Shown piece by piece: positions 11,914 to 24,629 of a stretch of 64,000 nucleotides of DNA. This DNA comes from Heterobasidion occidentale (Eukaryota > Basidiomycota > Agaricomycetes > Russulales > Bondarzewiaceae), in contig JBCAQO010000001.1 in assembly GCA_039111635.1 (NCBI GenBank), forward strand, positions 1,550,001-1,614,000. Reading direction: 5' to 3'. Position numbers and translations under genes: made by a program. Below the pieces are notes generated by a model. It worked only from the letters and a program-made list of their open reading frames with translations, did no database searches and was not told the origin of the DNA. Each line of letters opens with the position of its first letter. Within the stretch, counting starts at the first letter, position 1.

Positions 11914-14556
11914 ATGAGTGCTCGTAGAGATTCCATTCAATACACGTCGAAGTTTGCAAGCACCTGTACTAAACTATTCCAGGAAAGCCAAACCGACCTT
12001 TTCAACTCGAGCCCTCTTACCTAGAACTGACTCATCATCTACAGGGCCTCACACCTATCCAGATAAGTCCGAAGGAAAGCGGGGCTTCGTTCTGGTCGGA
12101 TTTCCTATCCTTGGATGTGGACCGGTCCTTCTTTGCTACGAGGCTGAATGCGCTTGGCAAGGAGGATTGTCTCGAGGATGTCAAGGTCGGCTTCTTGCGC
12201 TGTAAACTGACCTCGCTTGACTTGCGTCTTCAGTAGCCGCTTCTAAATGCGTTGTTCTCGACATGTCTTGAGCACGCGCGGACTACTCCGTATGGAGACG
12301 TTAGGAAGACGCATGCTGTGGAGATGCTGGCCATCTTGACTCGTTGTCTTCTGGGAAAGAGCAACTTAGCGGGTTGGGAGGTGATGGAAATGTTTGCTGG
12401 AGAAGTCAACGAGAGCGATAAAGTCTTCATGGTGAGCCTCCCCCGTGTGATGTGATCTTCATATTCACTTTTTTCTGGTTCAGGACTTTGCGACCACCGT
12501 GGACGTGATCATCGGAGATGCCGAAGCGCCAGGTGAGCCGTTTGAACCTGTCATCTAAGATATATTCAGGAGCTGAAGGAGATTGGATTGAAGCAAGTCT
12601 TCGCCACGAAGTTCTTCAGTTGGCCATCATATTCATGTGTGGAATCAACCAGTTGAGCCCGGGAGCCTACTTCCTACGACGCGACTTATTCGGGTCCATA
12701 CTGTCTGTGAGTAATTGATGAGACATCCGAGGTGTTCGTCTGCTCACGTCGACGACTGTTTTTCGTAACAGATTATGAAAGACCCAAAGACAGAGATGTA
12801 CACATTCGAGGCTCTGCTTCTCCTCTCATTACTCGCAAATTTCCATAAATCTGATGCGGCAAAGCTCAACCCATACCTTCAACGAATAGCGGAAACAACA
12901 GATATAACTCTCATGCGGAAGATCTGTTGGGCAGCAAATTTTGCTACCGCCGCTACAATCAAGTGGGTATTTCGATTAAACACTGTATCACACTCCAAGG
13001 AAGTCACTCATTATGATGCACGCCATGTTCAGAGCGTATCAAGCAATTTCAGATGATTCGCCGCCGACCATGGCCTCAGCGTTCACCTCCTTCGTAGCGT
13101 CTCTGCGCCTTGATCATGCTTTGTCTTCGACACCAGTAGATCCTCCACAGGAATTGTTCAAAAATCAGTGAGTCGTAATGCACACATCAGGAGGATGACC
13201 TCATCTCAATGGTTACCTGTAGACCCATTGAGGCATGCCTGGTCCTCCTGCCCGTTTTCGAGTTTCTACACAGCAACAGAACTTTCTTGGATGTATTATC
13301 GGAGCCGATGCTTACTGACACTGACAATAAACCCGCGCATACCTCCTCGACGCCTCTGCCATATCATTTGATAACTTTATCTTCATATGTAACAACTCAT
13401 GCCACGTCGCTGTCTTCGCCTCGTGCGATCGCTTATGCGAATCTCGCTCTGAGCATCCTACTCACCTTCGTAGAGAAGGAAGAGATTATGCGACCCTTCT
13501 CACAGCCTGGCTTAACCGATATCAGATTATGCCGTCAGGTGAGCGATCCTACAGGGCTTTTCTTGACCTGTACGCTGAATTTATGACATGAAGAGACTGC
13601 CTGTGCTTCCACTGACGTCTCCGCCTCGTCCGCCTGTATGCGCTATATTGGATTGTTGTGTTCTATGGCTTCGTCACAACCTACACAAACAGTTGGAGGT
13701 ATATATGTACATGTGGGTCCTTATTAGTAAATATCGCCATTCTCAGCTAATCGATAGCAGGACTTGTGTACGGATATGCCATCGCGTATTGTGGTATTTA
13801 CAGACAAAGAGCATTCGCCTTGGTACGCCGTATTCGACTCTGCAGCGAATCTCACACGATAATCATGAGTAGAGTACCACTGGCTGGAACTCTGGAAGGC
13901 CGTGTTTGGAATGTTGGAATTTCTGGTAAACAAGTCGGACAGCTTAGTTACTACAGGAGGCATTCAAATACTCGCACAAGAGGTAAGTAAACAACAATGA
14001 ATTACACGCGCCGAATAATTGAATGTCGCAGACTATCTTGTTGTTAGACTTTACGTTCTGCAAAGCTGATGACTTTCTTCCCGCACCTAGCGCTGTCCAT
14101 GCGTCCATGGTGAGTCCCGCTTCATGCTCCGTTTTGCACTGATGCATCATTCCTCTCAGTATGAATTAGTACGATCTGCACCCGCATTGCGCAGGCTGAA
14201 AATAATGCTTCGATCCCTGGCTGTGCCCAATTCGTCATCGCTTGACGAAAGCCCGTCCAATGCTCTATCAAGACTCATAACTGCGGCAACATACTACGAA
14301 GAGAAGATCGCAAGTGCTCAGTCTCGCACAGCGAGTCAAGCATTGCGCGTTGTGGCAAGGAACATCGATCAGGACGGTATATATGGCTTGATTCATGACT
14401 CGCAAATAGAGGACCCACCGTGAGTGCGCTTATCATTGGATTAATGTTGTGTCAGGTTCAAACGTCCTGTTCGTCATTTCGTGCAGGCGGCGGTCAGAGG
14501 ACGTAATTATCTTCCTTAGGCATGCATACGTGGACGGGATGTCCTTGATGCCATGA
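11914..14556 (+). CDS. ARMH3-like armadillo helical protein (DUF1741 family)
   Basis: Large helical protein related to human ARMH3 (C10orf76), which binds PI4KB and GBF1 at the Golgi. The N-terminus (YTSKFASTCTKLFQ) matches the family start. The middle is helical (LLNALFSTCLEHART, YTFEALLLLSLLANFHKSDA). The most diagnostic part is in the DUF1741 region at 13750-13980: CVRICHRVLWYLQTKSIRL joined through an intron to EYHWLELWKAVFGMLEFL. At least ten introns are seen, most 50-60 bases. The last exon (from about 14487) ends in FLRHAYVDGMSLMP and a stop at 14554-14556. One base seems to be missing near 11982 (CCAGGAAAG): adding a G restores KLFQGKPNRPFQLEPSYL and then GLTPIQIS. Role in fungal secretion is inferred from the animal protein. 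Confidence 0.72.
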
Positions 14557-15086
14557 CAAGTGTTTTAGATAGAGTCATATCATTACCTACGAATTGATAT
14601 CTTGTGATTCGTGTATCAGGTGAAACAGTAAAGGACGGCTACAGACCATTTCACGTTCATTTCGGTCGGTCCTGTGTCTAGTAGCGAAGTCCATATCCAA
14701 AGAATGATGTTCACAGGACACAGCGGTCAGCTGGGTCTCGCGCCTAGAGATGGGCTTGAGTGTCCTCGAGACCTGTCTTCGACATCGGGCGATGAGGCAT
14801 TGAATATGGAAGAGGAGAGCCGTCGGAATTGCTCCGAGCCATCCGAAAAGGGAAGGGAGAAAAAGTTTTTTCATGGCGATAAGTGAATGACTCGGGAATA
14901 GAGCTGGAGAAGGCGGCTTTTCAGTTTTTGGGTAGAAACACTAGGACGATAAGCTTGGATCTACTCGGTGAATGGCTCGGTGAATGCTCATCGACACGGA
15001 CGTCCCCGCGAACACAATGCTTTTTACTTCACTCCCACCCACGCCCTCTCCCACCTTCCCTCAACGAGCGCTCATTCCTCTGTTCG
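14557..15086. other. Intergenic region before the P-protein gene
   Basis: Should hold the ARMH3-like terminator and the glycine dehydrogenase promoter. A minus-strand frame at 14587-14874 begins with a signal-peptide-like stretch (MKKLFLPSLFGWLGAIP) but then becomes random-looking, so no gene is called. The plus strand is pyrimidine-rich at 15030-15085, just upstream of the start codon. Confidence 0.4.
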
Positions 15087-18000
15087 ATGGCGGCCCTACG
15101 CGTGGTCTCTGGAGCAGCATGCAGACGATTCGTCAACGCTCACGCGTCCCTCTCGCGGTTGTCGCGCTCTCATTGTCTGTCACAACGAGGCCTTGCTACG
15201 GCTAGGCAGCCCTCTTCGTTGTTCACAGCGTTGGACACCTTCCCGGACCGACACATCGGCCCTGACGATGCTGAAGCTGCATATATGCTCTCCAAGCTGG
15301 GCTGCGAGTCCATGGAGGCTTTTGTGCAAGAGGCGGTCCCACCTAAAGTTAGGATCCCCCCCACCGCGATGACCGACAAGGTCATAGAGTCCTTGAGCGA
15401 GAACGAGCTCAACTTGAGAGCAAAGCAGCTCGGAAAGGAGAACAAGCCATTCAAGAGCTACATTGGTATGGGATACCACAATGCTGTCGTACCTCCTGTC
15501 ATATTGCGCAACGTGAGTGAGGCTCTATTAATTACAATATAGGCACTCTGAACAATCTTCGGATAGGTCATGGAGAACCCTGCTTGGTATACTCAGTATA
15601 CCCCCTACCAGCCTGAAATTGCTCAAGGTATGTCATGTGATTCACTCCCAACGTGTCGTGATCTGATGTTGTTCTACGATAGGGCGTCTCGAGTCGCTAG
15701 TCAATTTCCAGACAATGATTATGTCCTTGACCTCGATGCATATAGCAAACGCTTCGCTTTTGGACGAGGCCACAGCAGCTGCAGAAGGCATGATCATGGC
15801 GTATGTTGCCTCAGGTCAGAAGAAGAAGACCTTCTTTGTAGAGAAAGGTGTTTTGCCTCAGACTCTTGGGGTGCTTCGCACGCGCGCGAAGGGCTACGGT
15901 ATCCGCTTGGTCGTTGGAGACGCAATCACTGGCCTCGATGACGAAACCTTGCGTTCCGATCTTTGCGGTATTCTACTTCAATATCCAGATGTCGACGGCA
16001 ACATCAAGGATTTTGGAAAAATAACTGAACAGGTTCATTCATTGGGCGGTTTGGTAGTAGTCGCGTCGGACCTTCTCGCATTGACTATGTTGAAGCCGCC
16101 CGGCGAGTGGGGTGCAGACATTGTCTTGGGCAACTCTGCCCGGTTCGGCGTCCCTGCCGGCTATGGTGGCCCTCATGGCGCTTTCTTTGCGTGCACCGAG
16201 AAGCTGAAGCGAAAGATGCCTGGACGGCTGATCGGTCGTAGCCGGGATGTCACTGGGCAGCCAGCGTACAGATTGGCTCTCCAGAGTGAGTGCTCCTTTC
16301 CGCTAATTATGTGTCTGTCTAATACTGAATCATGTAGCTCGAGAACAACACATTCGTCGAGAGAAGGCAACAAGTAATATCTGTACCAGTCAGGCTCTCC
16401 TGGCCAATATGTCGGCCATGTATGCAGTCTACCATGGTCCAGGCGGCATCAAGCGGATAGCGACAAAAGTGCATGGTTTGACACAGCTGCTCCAGTCGAC
16501 GGTCGCGCAATATGGCTTCAAGGCTAGGAATCAGGAATTCTTTGATACTCTCACGTTGAACGTAACTGGTGCTGTGCCCAATGCCGAAGTCTTACATGAA
16601 GCGTCGACCAGAGCGGGTGTTAACCTTCGCAGAATAGACAATGAGCATGTCGGCGTTACACTAGACGAGAGTGTCGGCCCAGTTGATTTTTTGCGCTTGG
16701 TCAACGTTTTTGCGTCAGCTGTGTCTGCTCCCGCCGCTACCTTGGACTACTCTTCCGCACCTCGGGCCTTCTACCTCTATCCCTGAGGCCCTCGCGCGCA
16801 CGTCGGAGTTCCTCCCTCATCCTGTGTTCAACAAACATCACTCCGAGACGGAGATGCTGCGTTACATCCATCATCTTCAGTCCAAAGATCTATCTCTCGT
16901 CCATGCTATGATCCCTCTAGGCAGTTGCACCATGAAGCTCAATAGCACCAGCAGTATGATTCCGCTGACTTTGCCGGAGTTCGGCTCCGTGCATCCGTTT
17001 GCGCCTCTGGATCAGGTCAAGGGTTACTTGGAAATGATCAAGGTAACATAGTACCCTAATAATTGTGGCCGCCGCATTTTTCTGATGTTGCTTCGCAGGA
17101 GGAGTCCGATCTATGCACGATCACTGGCTTCCATTCCTGCTCTTTGCAACCCAATTCAGGCGCCGCTGGGGAATATGCCGGTCTTAGTGTCATCAGGGCT
17201 TACCACGAGTCCCGTGGGGAGGCTCACCGCGATATCTGCTTGATCCCAGTCAGTGCCCACGGCACAAATCCAGCTGTGAGCTGCATGATTTCTTTTCGAC
17301 GTTACGTTACTGACGCATGGTTACGTTCAGTCTGCCGTGATGGCAGGTCTTAAGGTTCGTTCCTATCAAGAGCTTACCAGATGGTAGCCTGGATCTGGTG
17401 GACCTCAAGGCGAAAGCTGAGAAGCACAAGGACAACCTCGCTGCCTTCATGGCAAGTGTCAGCTATCAAGTCATCTTGACCTTGTCTGATGTCCGATCAC
17501 TTAGATCACGTATCCATCAACCTTCGGAGTCTTCGAGGATGGTGTACAGGATGTAAGCCTAACCCTAGCTGATACCCTCGCCAAGGGAACTGTCTATTAA
17601 TTCTGTTCCAAGGCTTGCAAAATCATCCATGATAATGGCGGTCAGGTATATCTAGATGGTGAGTGAATGCCAAATTCCTTAGTCGCCACGTGTGCTGAAT
17701 GGTGTTCAGGTGCAAATCTTAACGCCCAAGTTGGTCTTACGAATCCTGCCATCTGTGGTGGTGATGTTTGTCACATGAACCTGCACAAAACATTCGCCAT
17801 GTACGTTCCAGAATGTCTTGCTCCCATGTAACCCTTCTCTGACAAGGCTTTCAGTCCTCATGGCGGTGGAGGTCCTGGTGTCGGGTAAGCCTATGCCATC
17901 TACAAGCACCTTCTCTTCCTCATGTATCATACACTAGACCTATCTGTGTCGCGGAACACCTCTCTCCGTTCCTTCCATCGCACCCTATCGTCACCACTGG

Positions 18001-18897
18001 AGGCTATAGGGCGATTGACGCCGTTGCTGCCGCCCCCTTTGGCAGCGCTTCGATTCTTCTCATCTCATGGGCCTATATCAAGATGCTAGGCGGCCAGGGA
18101 TTGGCCGACTCTTCACGAATCGCCTTGTTGAACGCGAATTATATGGCGTATCGATTGTCTGGGCATTACAACCTGAGGTTTAAGAATGCGAATGGGCGCG
18201 TCGCCCATGAACTTCTGATCGACCTCGCCGAGTTTGACAAGGCGGCTGGTTTGAAAGTCGCGGACTTCGCCAAACGTCTACAGGTACGGTCGTGTACCCA
18301 TTAGTCTTGAGAGCGCAGTCGTTGACATATGATTGTCGATCAGGACTATGGCTTCCATCCCCCTACTTGTTCCTGGCCTATATCGACGTGCATGTTAATC
18401 GAGCCGACAGAGTCTGAGACCCTCGAGGAGATTGACAGGTTCTGCGACGCGATGATCGAGATCCGCAAAGAAGCGGAGGACATCATTACAGGCAAGCAGC
18501 CGAAAGATAACAACCTTCTCAAAAACGCCCCCCACCCTATGTCCGTCATTGCTCTGTCGGAAGAAGAGTGGAAACGGTACCTGCTTTCTTCTTGTTAATG
18601 AATGAAATAATGCTGACCTTTTCACCTTCGAAGTCCATATTCACGGCAAAGGGCCGCGTATCCTGTTTCATGGCTACGCGAGAAGAAATTTTGGCCCACT
18701 GTTTCAAGAGTCGATGACGGTAAGTGTTCCAGCAATACGTTTTACAATTCCTTGACGAATTACCTCGCGTGTAGCATATGGCGACTTGAACCTTATTGTG
18801 AGTACACGCCACTTTCACTCTCATTTGACCTCTTCTTACGATCCCTTTTCAGTGCGATTGCCCGTCAGTGGAGGACGCTGCGCACGACTTTTCATGA
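15087..18897 (+). CDS. GCV2: Glycine dehydrogenase (decarboxylating), glycine cleavage P-protein, mitochondrial
   Basis: P-protein of the glycine cleavage system. It uses pyridoxal phosphate to decarboxylate glycine and passes the aminomethyl group to the lipoyl H-protein in the mitochondrial matrix. Fifteen exons are read, with borders 15087-15512, 15567-15627, 15683-16285, 16338-17042, 17099-17274, 17330-17451, 17505-17552 and seven more to 18897. The N-terminus is rich in Arg, Ser and Ala, like a mitochondrial presequence, then [10 protein letters not shown]. The PLP lysine lies in [10 protein letters not shown] followed by PHGGGGPG (about 17775-17884). [20 protein letters not shown] and [11 protein letters not shown] are intact. 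The intron at 17452 has a GC donor (GCAAGT). Two frame breaks are needed: near 16760-16785 (before [12 protein letters not shown]) and an extra T near 17356 (GLKV/VPIK). About 1000 residues, normal for the family. Confidence 0.92.
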
Positions 18898-19580
18898 AAG
18901 ACTAGAGCATTACATAGATTCACTTGGCTTTCCCCCTAGATAGGCCTGCCCAGCCTAACCCCATTGTTCAACCAACCAGGCTAATTGGCGTCGACGTTAA
19001 TCCTGTAAATTATTTCGTTTGTTTTTCTCTTGGTTTTTCTCGTTCAACGCGAGCATATGATTTCCCTCGTCAGTCTCATGATTTGAGAATCCGACCGTCT
19101 GATCACTGCGAAGTGCTTCTGCATGTGCGCCGGAGTTGATAGCGTGCGAGTTCTAAATGAAGGCTGAGTAATTGGCTTCAGCGAGTGCGTGGTACTCTGA
19201 TTCAGTCCCCTGATGATTGTTTTCAATATTTTCTGTAGACTGTACAGAGTTTAACGAGAGGCTCAAGACATCCCAATGCTGTCATGACACAGCTCTTGAA
19301 CGTGTGCGATCGAGGCTAGAAATCTCAGGTGTCAACTAAGAGATCGGGTAGATCTCGACTCATTTATCTCTACGTTACCGATTATTATGTGGCGTGCCTG
19401 ATTGTATGTCGTATAAAGGTCGCTGACCTTGAAGCATTGGGGAGTCCGCCTCTGTACGCAGTGCAGTCCGGTGCACAACTCTTCGCCGACCTTTGCCACC
19501 GCCTGCGTGGTTGAATGTCTCCTTAACATTTTCGGCTGTCAATAACTTGGAGCCCCTCATCCCGTTAATCGTTCCTTTTA
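18898..19580. other. Intergenic region without a supported gene
   Basis: Between the P-protein stop and the start of the seven-helix protein. Only short frames are present on either strand. It probably contains the terminator of the first and the promoter of the second. Confidence 0.4.
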
Positions 19581-21177
19581 ATGACAGGTACGTGCCAATG
19601 TCTCCTCTGGAGGTTTCCTCAAATCCCCTCGCTCATTTTACTCCGTTGGATTTGCGTAGATATAGCAAATAAGGGACCTCCTCATCTGGGATCCCTTGTC
19701 GAGGTCTACGCAACTCTTCTAATCGCTGGCGGTCAAGCTGGACTTCCCATCATCATCCTCACCTTCCTTTTCGCGAAGAATGTTCACCGCCATCCGACTG
19801 TTGTCAATTTCTGTATAACTATGATAATTTATTCGATCGTCTTTTGCTTGTTGTGAGTTCTTTCGCTTCTTTTCAGACTCAAAACTTGCCTTGTTGACTC
19901 AGTGACAGGATATATGGCGGTCAGTATCGTTTAGAACACCCTAACAAAGCTCTGTGCTTAGCACAAGCTTCCATGGTCATGGGAACCCTCCCTATGTAGG
20001 TCGTTTGATACTGATGTAAACCGTTGCTTCATTCTGATCTAACCGTGGCTACTAACAGGATGTGTGTTGCAGCTTTAGTCCTTGTTTTTCAGGTGAGTTT
20101 TCGGCCTAGACATAGCTTTGATTGGTTATAATGTTCGGCCGTAGTTGTGGGTGACGTTTCAAGAGCCGGGTTCAAAAATCTTCAATGCCTGTAGCAACAT
20201 ATACATCAAAATAGCGGTCCGTATATTCCCGCTTTGTCCTGTATCCATCCTGAATGATGCATTTCCATAGCTCCTCGTCGCTCCTTACATTGCATTCTTG
20301 GGGTACGCAGTTGCGGGAATCATTGTAAGCGATATACCTCTCAAGCTCGTTTTCTGCTTAGCTTCTCGTCAGATCGGAGTGCCACGCCCAGAAGTGGTTA
20401 AGCCTTCCAATGGCTTATATTGTTTCCACGAGTTGAATTCCATGTACGGCTTTGGATGTTCAATCTCTCGATAGTTCCTCACGTATCGAAAAGTCGACGT
20501 TACGCCGAGCCCATACCTTGCCTTATCCTATTGGCCGCGACGGCAGGATTCGAGGGTGTGTCCATCTCCCTGTTTTCGAGCGCACATCCATCCAGGTATC
20601 AATTCATCCTTAACCATGTCTCTTCACAGTTGCTATCTTGGTCCAATGGTATCGTCGGTGGTACAGGGTGAAGCGAAACTTCCCTTTGGCCACGAGAAAG
20701 CTTGGGGCCATGGTCTGCTTGCGCGCTGGCCTCTTCACCCTCTACTCTTGGGTTGCTCTTGGGTCAGGATACCATCGTGTTGTCCCCTTGGAAAGTTGCT
20801 GATGGCTACCATCTAGATCGTCTATTTCCTTCGTCTTCGATACAGTCCCTGCGTTGCCTTACATGATCGAAGCCGGACGTAAGTAGTACATCTCACTTCT
20901 CGTCATCGCTTCAAATTTATGTTCATGATCATTAGTTCCTGTGGCTGCGTTCATTGTCTTCGCAACGCAAAGGGTAAGGGTCCATCGTTGCTTTTCGTCT
21001 TTGTATCAATGTATTAAATGTCGCATCCTACAGGACGTTATCGAAGCCTGGTGTTTCTGGAGACGGGCGTCGGACGATGGGATAGGGCGTCGACCCTCTA
21101 CTACCGCATTGTTGGAAAATGAAGGCGGGTCTCCAATGGAATCTGTGCACCGTCAATCGTTGCAAGTTCGTGTTTAG
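19581..21177 (+). CDS. Seven-helix membrane protein of an uncharacterised basidiomycete family
   Basis: Multi-exon gene starting with a tiny exon (19581-19587, ATGACAG) joined to 19660. Hydrophobic segments in order: VYATLLIAGGQAGLPIII with KNVHRHPTVVNFCITMIIYSIVF, then QASMVMGTLPM and CVAALVLVFQLWVTFQEPGS, then IALLVAPYIAFLGYAVAGII, the conserved RPEVVKPSNGLYC, then LILLAATAGFE with ILVQWYRRWYRVKRNFP, GLFTLYSWVALGSG, PYMIEAG, VPVAAFIVFATQRDVIEAWCFWRR and a Ser/Arg-rich cytosolic tail. The order fits a large Agaricomycete family of predicted receptor-like membrane proteins without known function. All splice junctions checked keep the frame in the first half; the middle (20420-20650) is harder to read and may contain a break. 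Confidence 0.6.
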
Positions 21178-21460
21178 GATCCAGCGAGATATTAGTTGCA
21201 AAGGACATTTTGTGAATACGCTATCGGTGCATAGTGGTTCTGATGGACAGAGTAGGCTGTACACAACTTTCGTTATCGTTTTGAGAATGATGGATCTGCG
21301 CGAATAGAAGCAATAACATGTGCGAGATGGACTAGCTGCACAACTGATGCACCAACAGTGCCCTGAGCATCTGACCACGTTGTCAAAGATGTGGAGAACA
21401 CTCAGGTAGAATTCGGAGCTCCTTGTGGTACAGAGACCTCCCCAGGGTAGACAAGCAAGT

Positions 21461-21898
21461 CTATGCTCCTCCACTGATGCAAGGAAAAGGTGAACGATAT
21501 GCGCGCGGCCTAGAAGCGGGAAGAGTGACGTACACTAAGATGTTATTACTGAACGATCTTCAGCACCGCGCTACTTCATGGCAAACAATGATGGGGACTT
21601 ACATCGGAATGTGAATAAGCTTTACGAAGTATCCAATGAAACCCATGACGGCGAATCCAATGGCAACGGCCTTGCAGATTTGGACGAATTCTAGGACATA
21701 AGTGTATTCGTTGGACTAGCCCTCCAAACGGACGGAATGTCTCGAGGCACCTTTCTGAGACGGTTTTGTGCACCGCACCAAGAACTGTCATAACGCTCAG
21801 TCGTATGCTGAAATGAGACCTGAGTATACACATACTTGATTGCCGTCCCGCAGGAATTCTTGGGGAATCTCCATGAGTTCCTTGACCTTTTCAGACAT
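21461..21898 (-). CDS. SSS1: Sec61 gamma subunit of the ER protein translocon
   Basis: Small tail-anchored subunit of the Sec61 channel, which clamps the two halves of Sec61 alpha in the ER membrane. Five exons on the minus strand (21836-21898, 21751-21784, 21603-21690, 21534-21548, 21461-21473) join in phase. They give about 70 residues: an amphipathic head ([17 protein letters not shown]), [28 protein letters not shown], the membrane helix [17 protein letters not shown] and GGA at the end. Length and sequence match Sss1/SEC61G almost residue for residue, so the call is firm. Exons of 13 and 15 bases explain why no long open frame marks this gene. Confidence 0.93.
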
Positions 21899-22184
21899 TG
21901 CAGATGAACAGGGAAGAAGTAAAGGAGTGGGTAATCTGTAAGGGAAGATGGTGGTGGGTGGTAGACACTGTTGACGTGGAACTTGCGGTCATGAACGCGC
22001 CTTCGCTGGCGGTATACAGCTTTCCCACGTTGTCGGAAGGCACCTCTCCAAGTCCAGCTCATGAAGCAGTGCCCTCAATTCATATTTGCGCATTGCAAGT
22101 AAGCTCTTCATCTCGCATGTCACAGAAAATGGCCTCGTGGTTCTGATCGTGCGACCCTTACATGGCAGGTACAACTCGCGTTGA

Positions 22185-24467
22185 ATGTTCTTGTGGAAAG
22201 CCGTGCGCGAATCCACATCACTCTGTCGCCCAATATCTCGAAGGCACCGTCCTAAATACAATGGCTATGTGTCACTCGTGCATCGTGCCCGTCTAATATC
22301 CACATCGTCTTCTGGAGCTACCGTCAAGCCCACAGTCGAGCTCGTTCAACAGTTTCGCGACCGTGTTTGGCATGCTATCACCAGCCCCAATGACCTTTAC
22401 AAGGTCCACGAGGCTTACACTGCTCTTAGAGGAGCCGTATTCACCTCTGAAGATGCTCGAAATGAAGCGAATGATCAAAGAATACTTAGCAAGGCTGATC
22501 TTGGCGATGCTTTAGACGTCCTGGCCTCTTCTGGGGTGCAAGACGATCTCACTCTTGCTCGACAGATCTTGGGAGATGTGCCAGCTTGGTTTGGAGAATC
22601 TGCCGTACCAGAGCTCGAACTTGCGACCATCAAGAACTTAGTTCGTCGTGGCGATGTTCAAGCTGTTTTCCATTGGATCGAAAGCATGGACCATCCCAAC
22701 CTCGGCGATTGGCATCTCTTTTTCGATTTCTGCTCGAAGCAGGAGGAAACTGATTTGATGTGGGTAGCGATCAAGCGTATGTCTAACTCGAATTCTCCCC
22801 CGACCAACGAAACTTTCAAATTTATACTGCGCGGACTCTTCCAATCACCTGTTCCTAGCTTTGCGAAGGTTCTCCACGTTGTAGATCAGCTTCAGCAAGC
22901 TCATCTCCCTTTCGACCCCTCCCTCCTCTCGCTGATGGTGGAAGGGTTCACCAACCGAGGTCTTCTTGTTCAAGCGAACAGACTGGAAGCAATATATCAG
23001 TCAAAGATAGGTCCGCGGAAGGATACCGCGCCTGCGGCAAAGCGAAGCCGCAATTTTCGACTTGCGAAATGCTACCAAACTAAAGGAAAGCAATTCGCGA
23101 CCCACATGCTCAATTCTCTTCGACAACGTGGTTTTAAACCTCATCACGACACTTTACTTGCGATCATCAGCGCCTCATTTGCTCTTGAAGATCTTCCATA
23201 TTGGGAGGAGACATTGGGTCTCGAGGCAAACCACGACGTTTGGACCGGTTTAATCAAGAATTCACTAGCGGCAAAGCGTCCTCATTCGAGCACGCTGAAG
23301 ATATATGCGCAGGCCAAGAAAGTAGGAATTCGACCTGATGTCACGTTGGCCGGACCTCTCATACGTGCTCTCTGCGCACCATACCTACGTCCTCCTACCG
23401 CTGAAGCTATCGACCAGGCGCTTGAGTTGTACCGAGACATCAACGTTCCTTCGTCCCAGGCTTCCGGTGAAGCCGAGGTCACGGCAGAAGCTGCAGCGCA
23501 GTGGCTCACCATTCATCACACCCTTATTCGCGCTTTGATTGCATCTCCAGCTAAAGAGAAGCATTTCAAGATAGCTGTCGATTTATTGGAAGACGTGTGC
23601 AGGCGCAAAGAACCCATGGATAGCACGACTGCGACATCGCTCACCACCCTCCTCATGCGCGCAGCATCTGATTTTAACGAAGCTTTCAATTTCTACACAT
23701 TTATGCGCGACTACGACGAAGCTTCGCTTGACGCTAATGGATACGCTACCATTTTGCACACCTTCAGCGACCTGAGGTTCGACAATAAAACTATCCCACC
23801 ATGGGACAAATATTTCCAGATTCTGAAGGATATGCGTACCGCAGGTCATTCATATACCCCTCATGTCTACACGAGCGTTTTGCGTCAAATGGCTAGGATT
23901 GCAACGGGACTCTCTCCGGACGACCCGGGCGATTTCGAGGCGTATCGAAAGCTCATCCTCTCTATTAGACAACTGCATCACTTCCTCACACTCGACGCGT
24001 CTCTGACTCCGGACACGGCATTGTGGAATCAGTTGATGGATACATACCAAAGATCATTATGCTACCAGGATGCACAACGTATCTGGGATATGCTCTACCT
24101 TTCCCGCGCAATTGATCACACCAGCATCAGTATTATCTTCGATGCTTACGGATTCGCAGGTGCTTCGAAGGCCGCCTTCCAGTTGTTTAAAAAGCTTCAC
24201 GAGGACGGCTACCGGTTAAACCTCCGGAACTGGCATGCTTGGTTGGAGTGTCTATGTCGTTCAGGCCAGTTCGGGGAAGCTGTGAGGCAGTTGTGCGTTG
24301 AGATGGGGGCAGGAGTGGATGATGTGGCGCCTGACGAGGACAGCGTTCGCATAATTCTCAAGTTTGCTCGCCATTATCCTGCGCGGGTCGTCGCGGACGT
24401 CCGTTCACGCATTCAGGCACACCTTCCAGGACTGTGGAGAACACTTCCAGACGATCTACGCCATTGA
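22185..24467 (+). CDS. Mitochondrial pentatricopeptide repeat protein
   Basis: Single uninterrupted frame of 760 codons, unusual in this intron-rich window. The first 40 residues are rich in Arg and Ser with no acidic run (SRRHRPKYNGYVSLVHRARL), a mitochondrial targeting profile. The body is a run of helical pairs typical of PPR arrays, for example VDQLQQAHLPFDPSLLSLMV, FNEAFNFYTFMRDYDEASLD, AQRIWDMLYLSRAID and AAFQLFKKLHEDGYRLNLRN. Such proteins bind organelle RNA and act in mitochondrial RNA stability or translation; the RNA target cannot be read from sequence. A second ATG at 22262 is a possible alternative start. Confidence 0.8.
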   Translation: MFLWKAVRESTSLCRPISRRHRPKYNGYVSLVHRARLISTSSSGATVKPTVELVQQFRDRVWHAITSPNDLYKVHEAYTALRGAVFTSEDARNEANDQRILSKADLGDALDVLASSGVQDDLTLARQILGDVPAWFGESAVPELELATIKNLVRRGDVQAVFHWIESMDHPNLGDWHLFFDFCSKQEETDLMWVAIKRMSNSNSPPTNETFKFILRGLFQSPVPSFAKVLHVVDQLQQAHLPFDPSLLSLMVEGFTNRGLLVQANRLEAIYQSKIGPRKDTAPAAKRSRNFRLAKCYQTKGKQFATHMLNSLRQRGFKPHHDTLLAIISASFALEDLPYWEETLGLEANHDVWTGLIKNSLAAKRPHSSTLKIYAQAKKVGIRPDVTLAGPLIRALCAPYLRPPTAEAIDQALELYRDINVPSSQASGEAEVTAEAAAQWLTIHHTLIRALIASPAKEKHFKIAVDLLEDVCRRKEPMDSTTATSLTTLLMRAASDFNEAFNFYTFMRDYDEASLDANGYATILHTFSDLRFDNKTIPPWDKYFQILKDMRTAGHSYTPHVYTSVLRQMARIATGLSPDDPGDFEAYRKLILSIRQLHHFLTLDASLTPDTALWNQLMDTYQRSLCYQDAQRIWDMLYLSRAIDHTSISIIFDAYGFAGASKAAFQLFKKLHEDGYRLNLRNWHAWLECLCRSGQFGEAVRQLCVEMGAGVDDVAPDEDSVRIILKFARHYPARVVADVRSRIQAHLPGLWRTLPDDLRH

Positions 24468-24629
24468 TTCTCCAGCCACAAGAACACTTCATAGCACCTG
24501 GATATTGCGCGATACAACGATCTACGCCTCGCATCCCCAATCAAATAGAAGAGTATTACTGCGGATGTTTAGTGGTTTATCGGACTGTGTTAATCCCAAC
24601 CAACAATAATCCGAACCGGGGACCTGGCT

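Noticed and set aside
14587..14874. Minus-strand 95-codon frame with a signal-peptide-like start
   Set aside because: After the first 20 residues the composition looks random, no splice continuation or relative is apparent, and it fills the promoter space of the P-protein gene.
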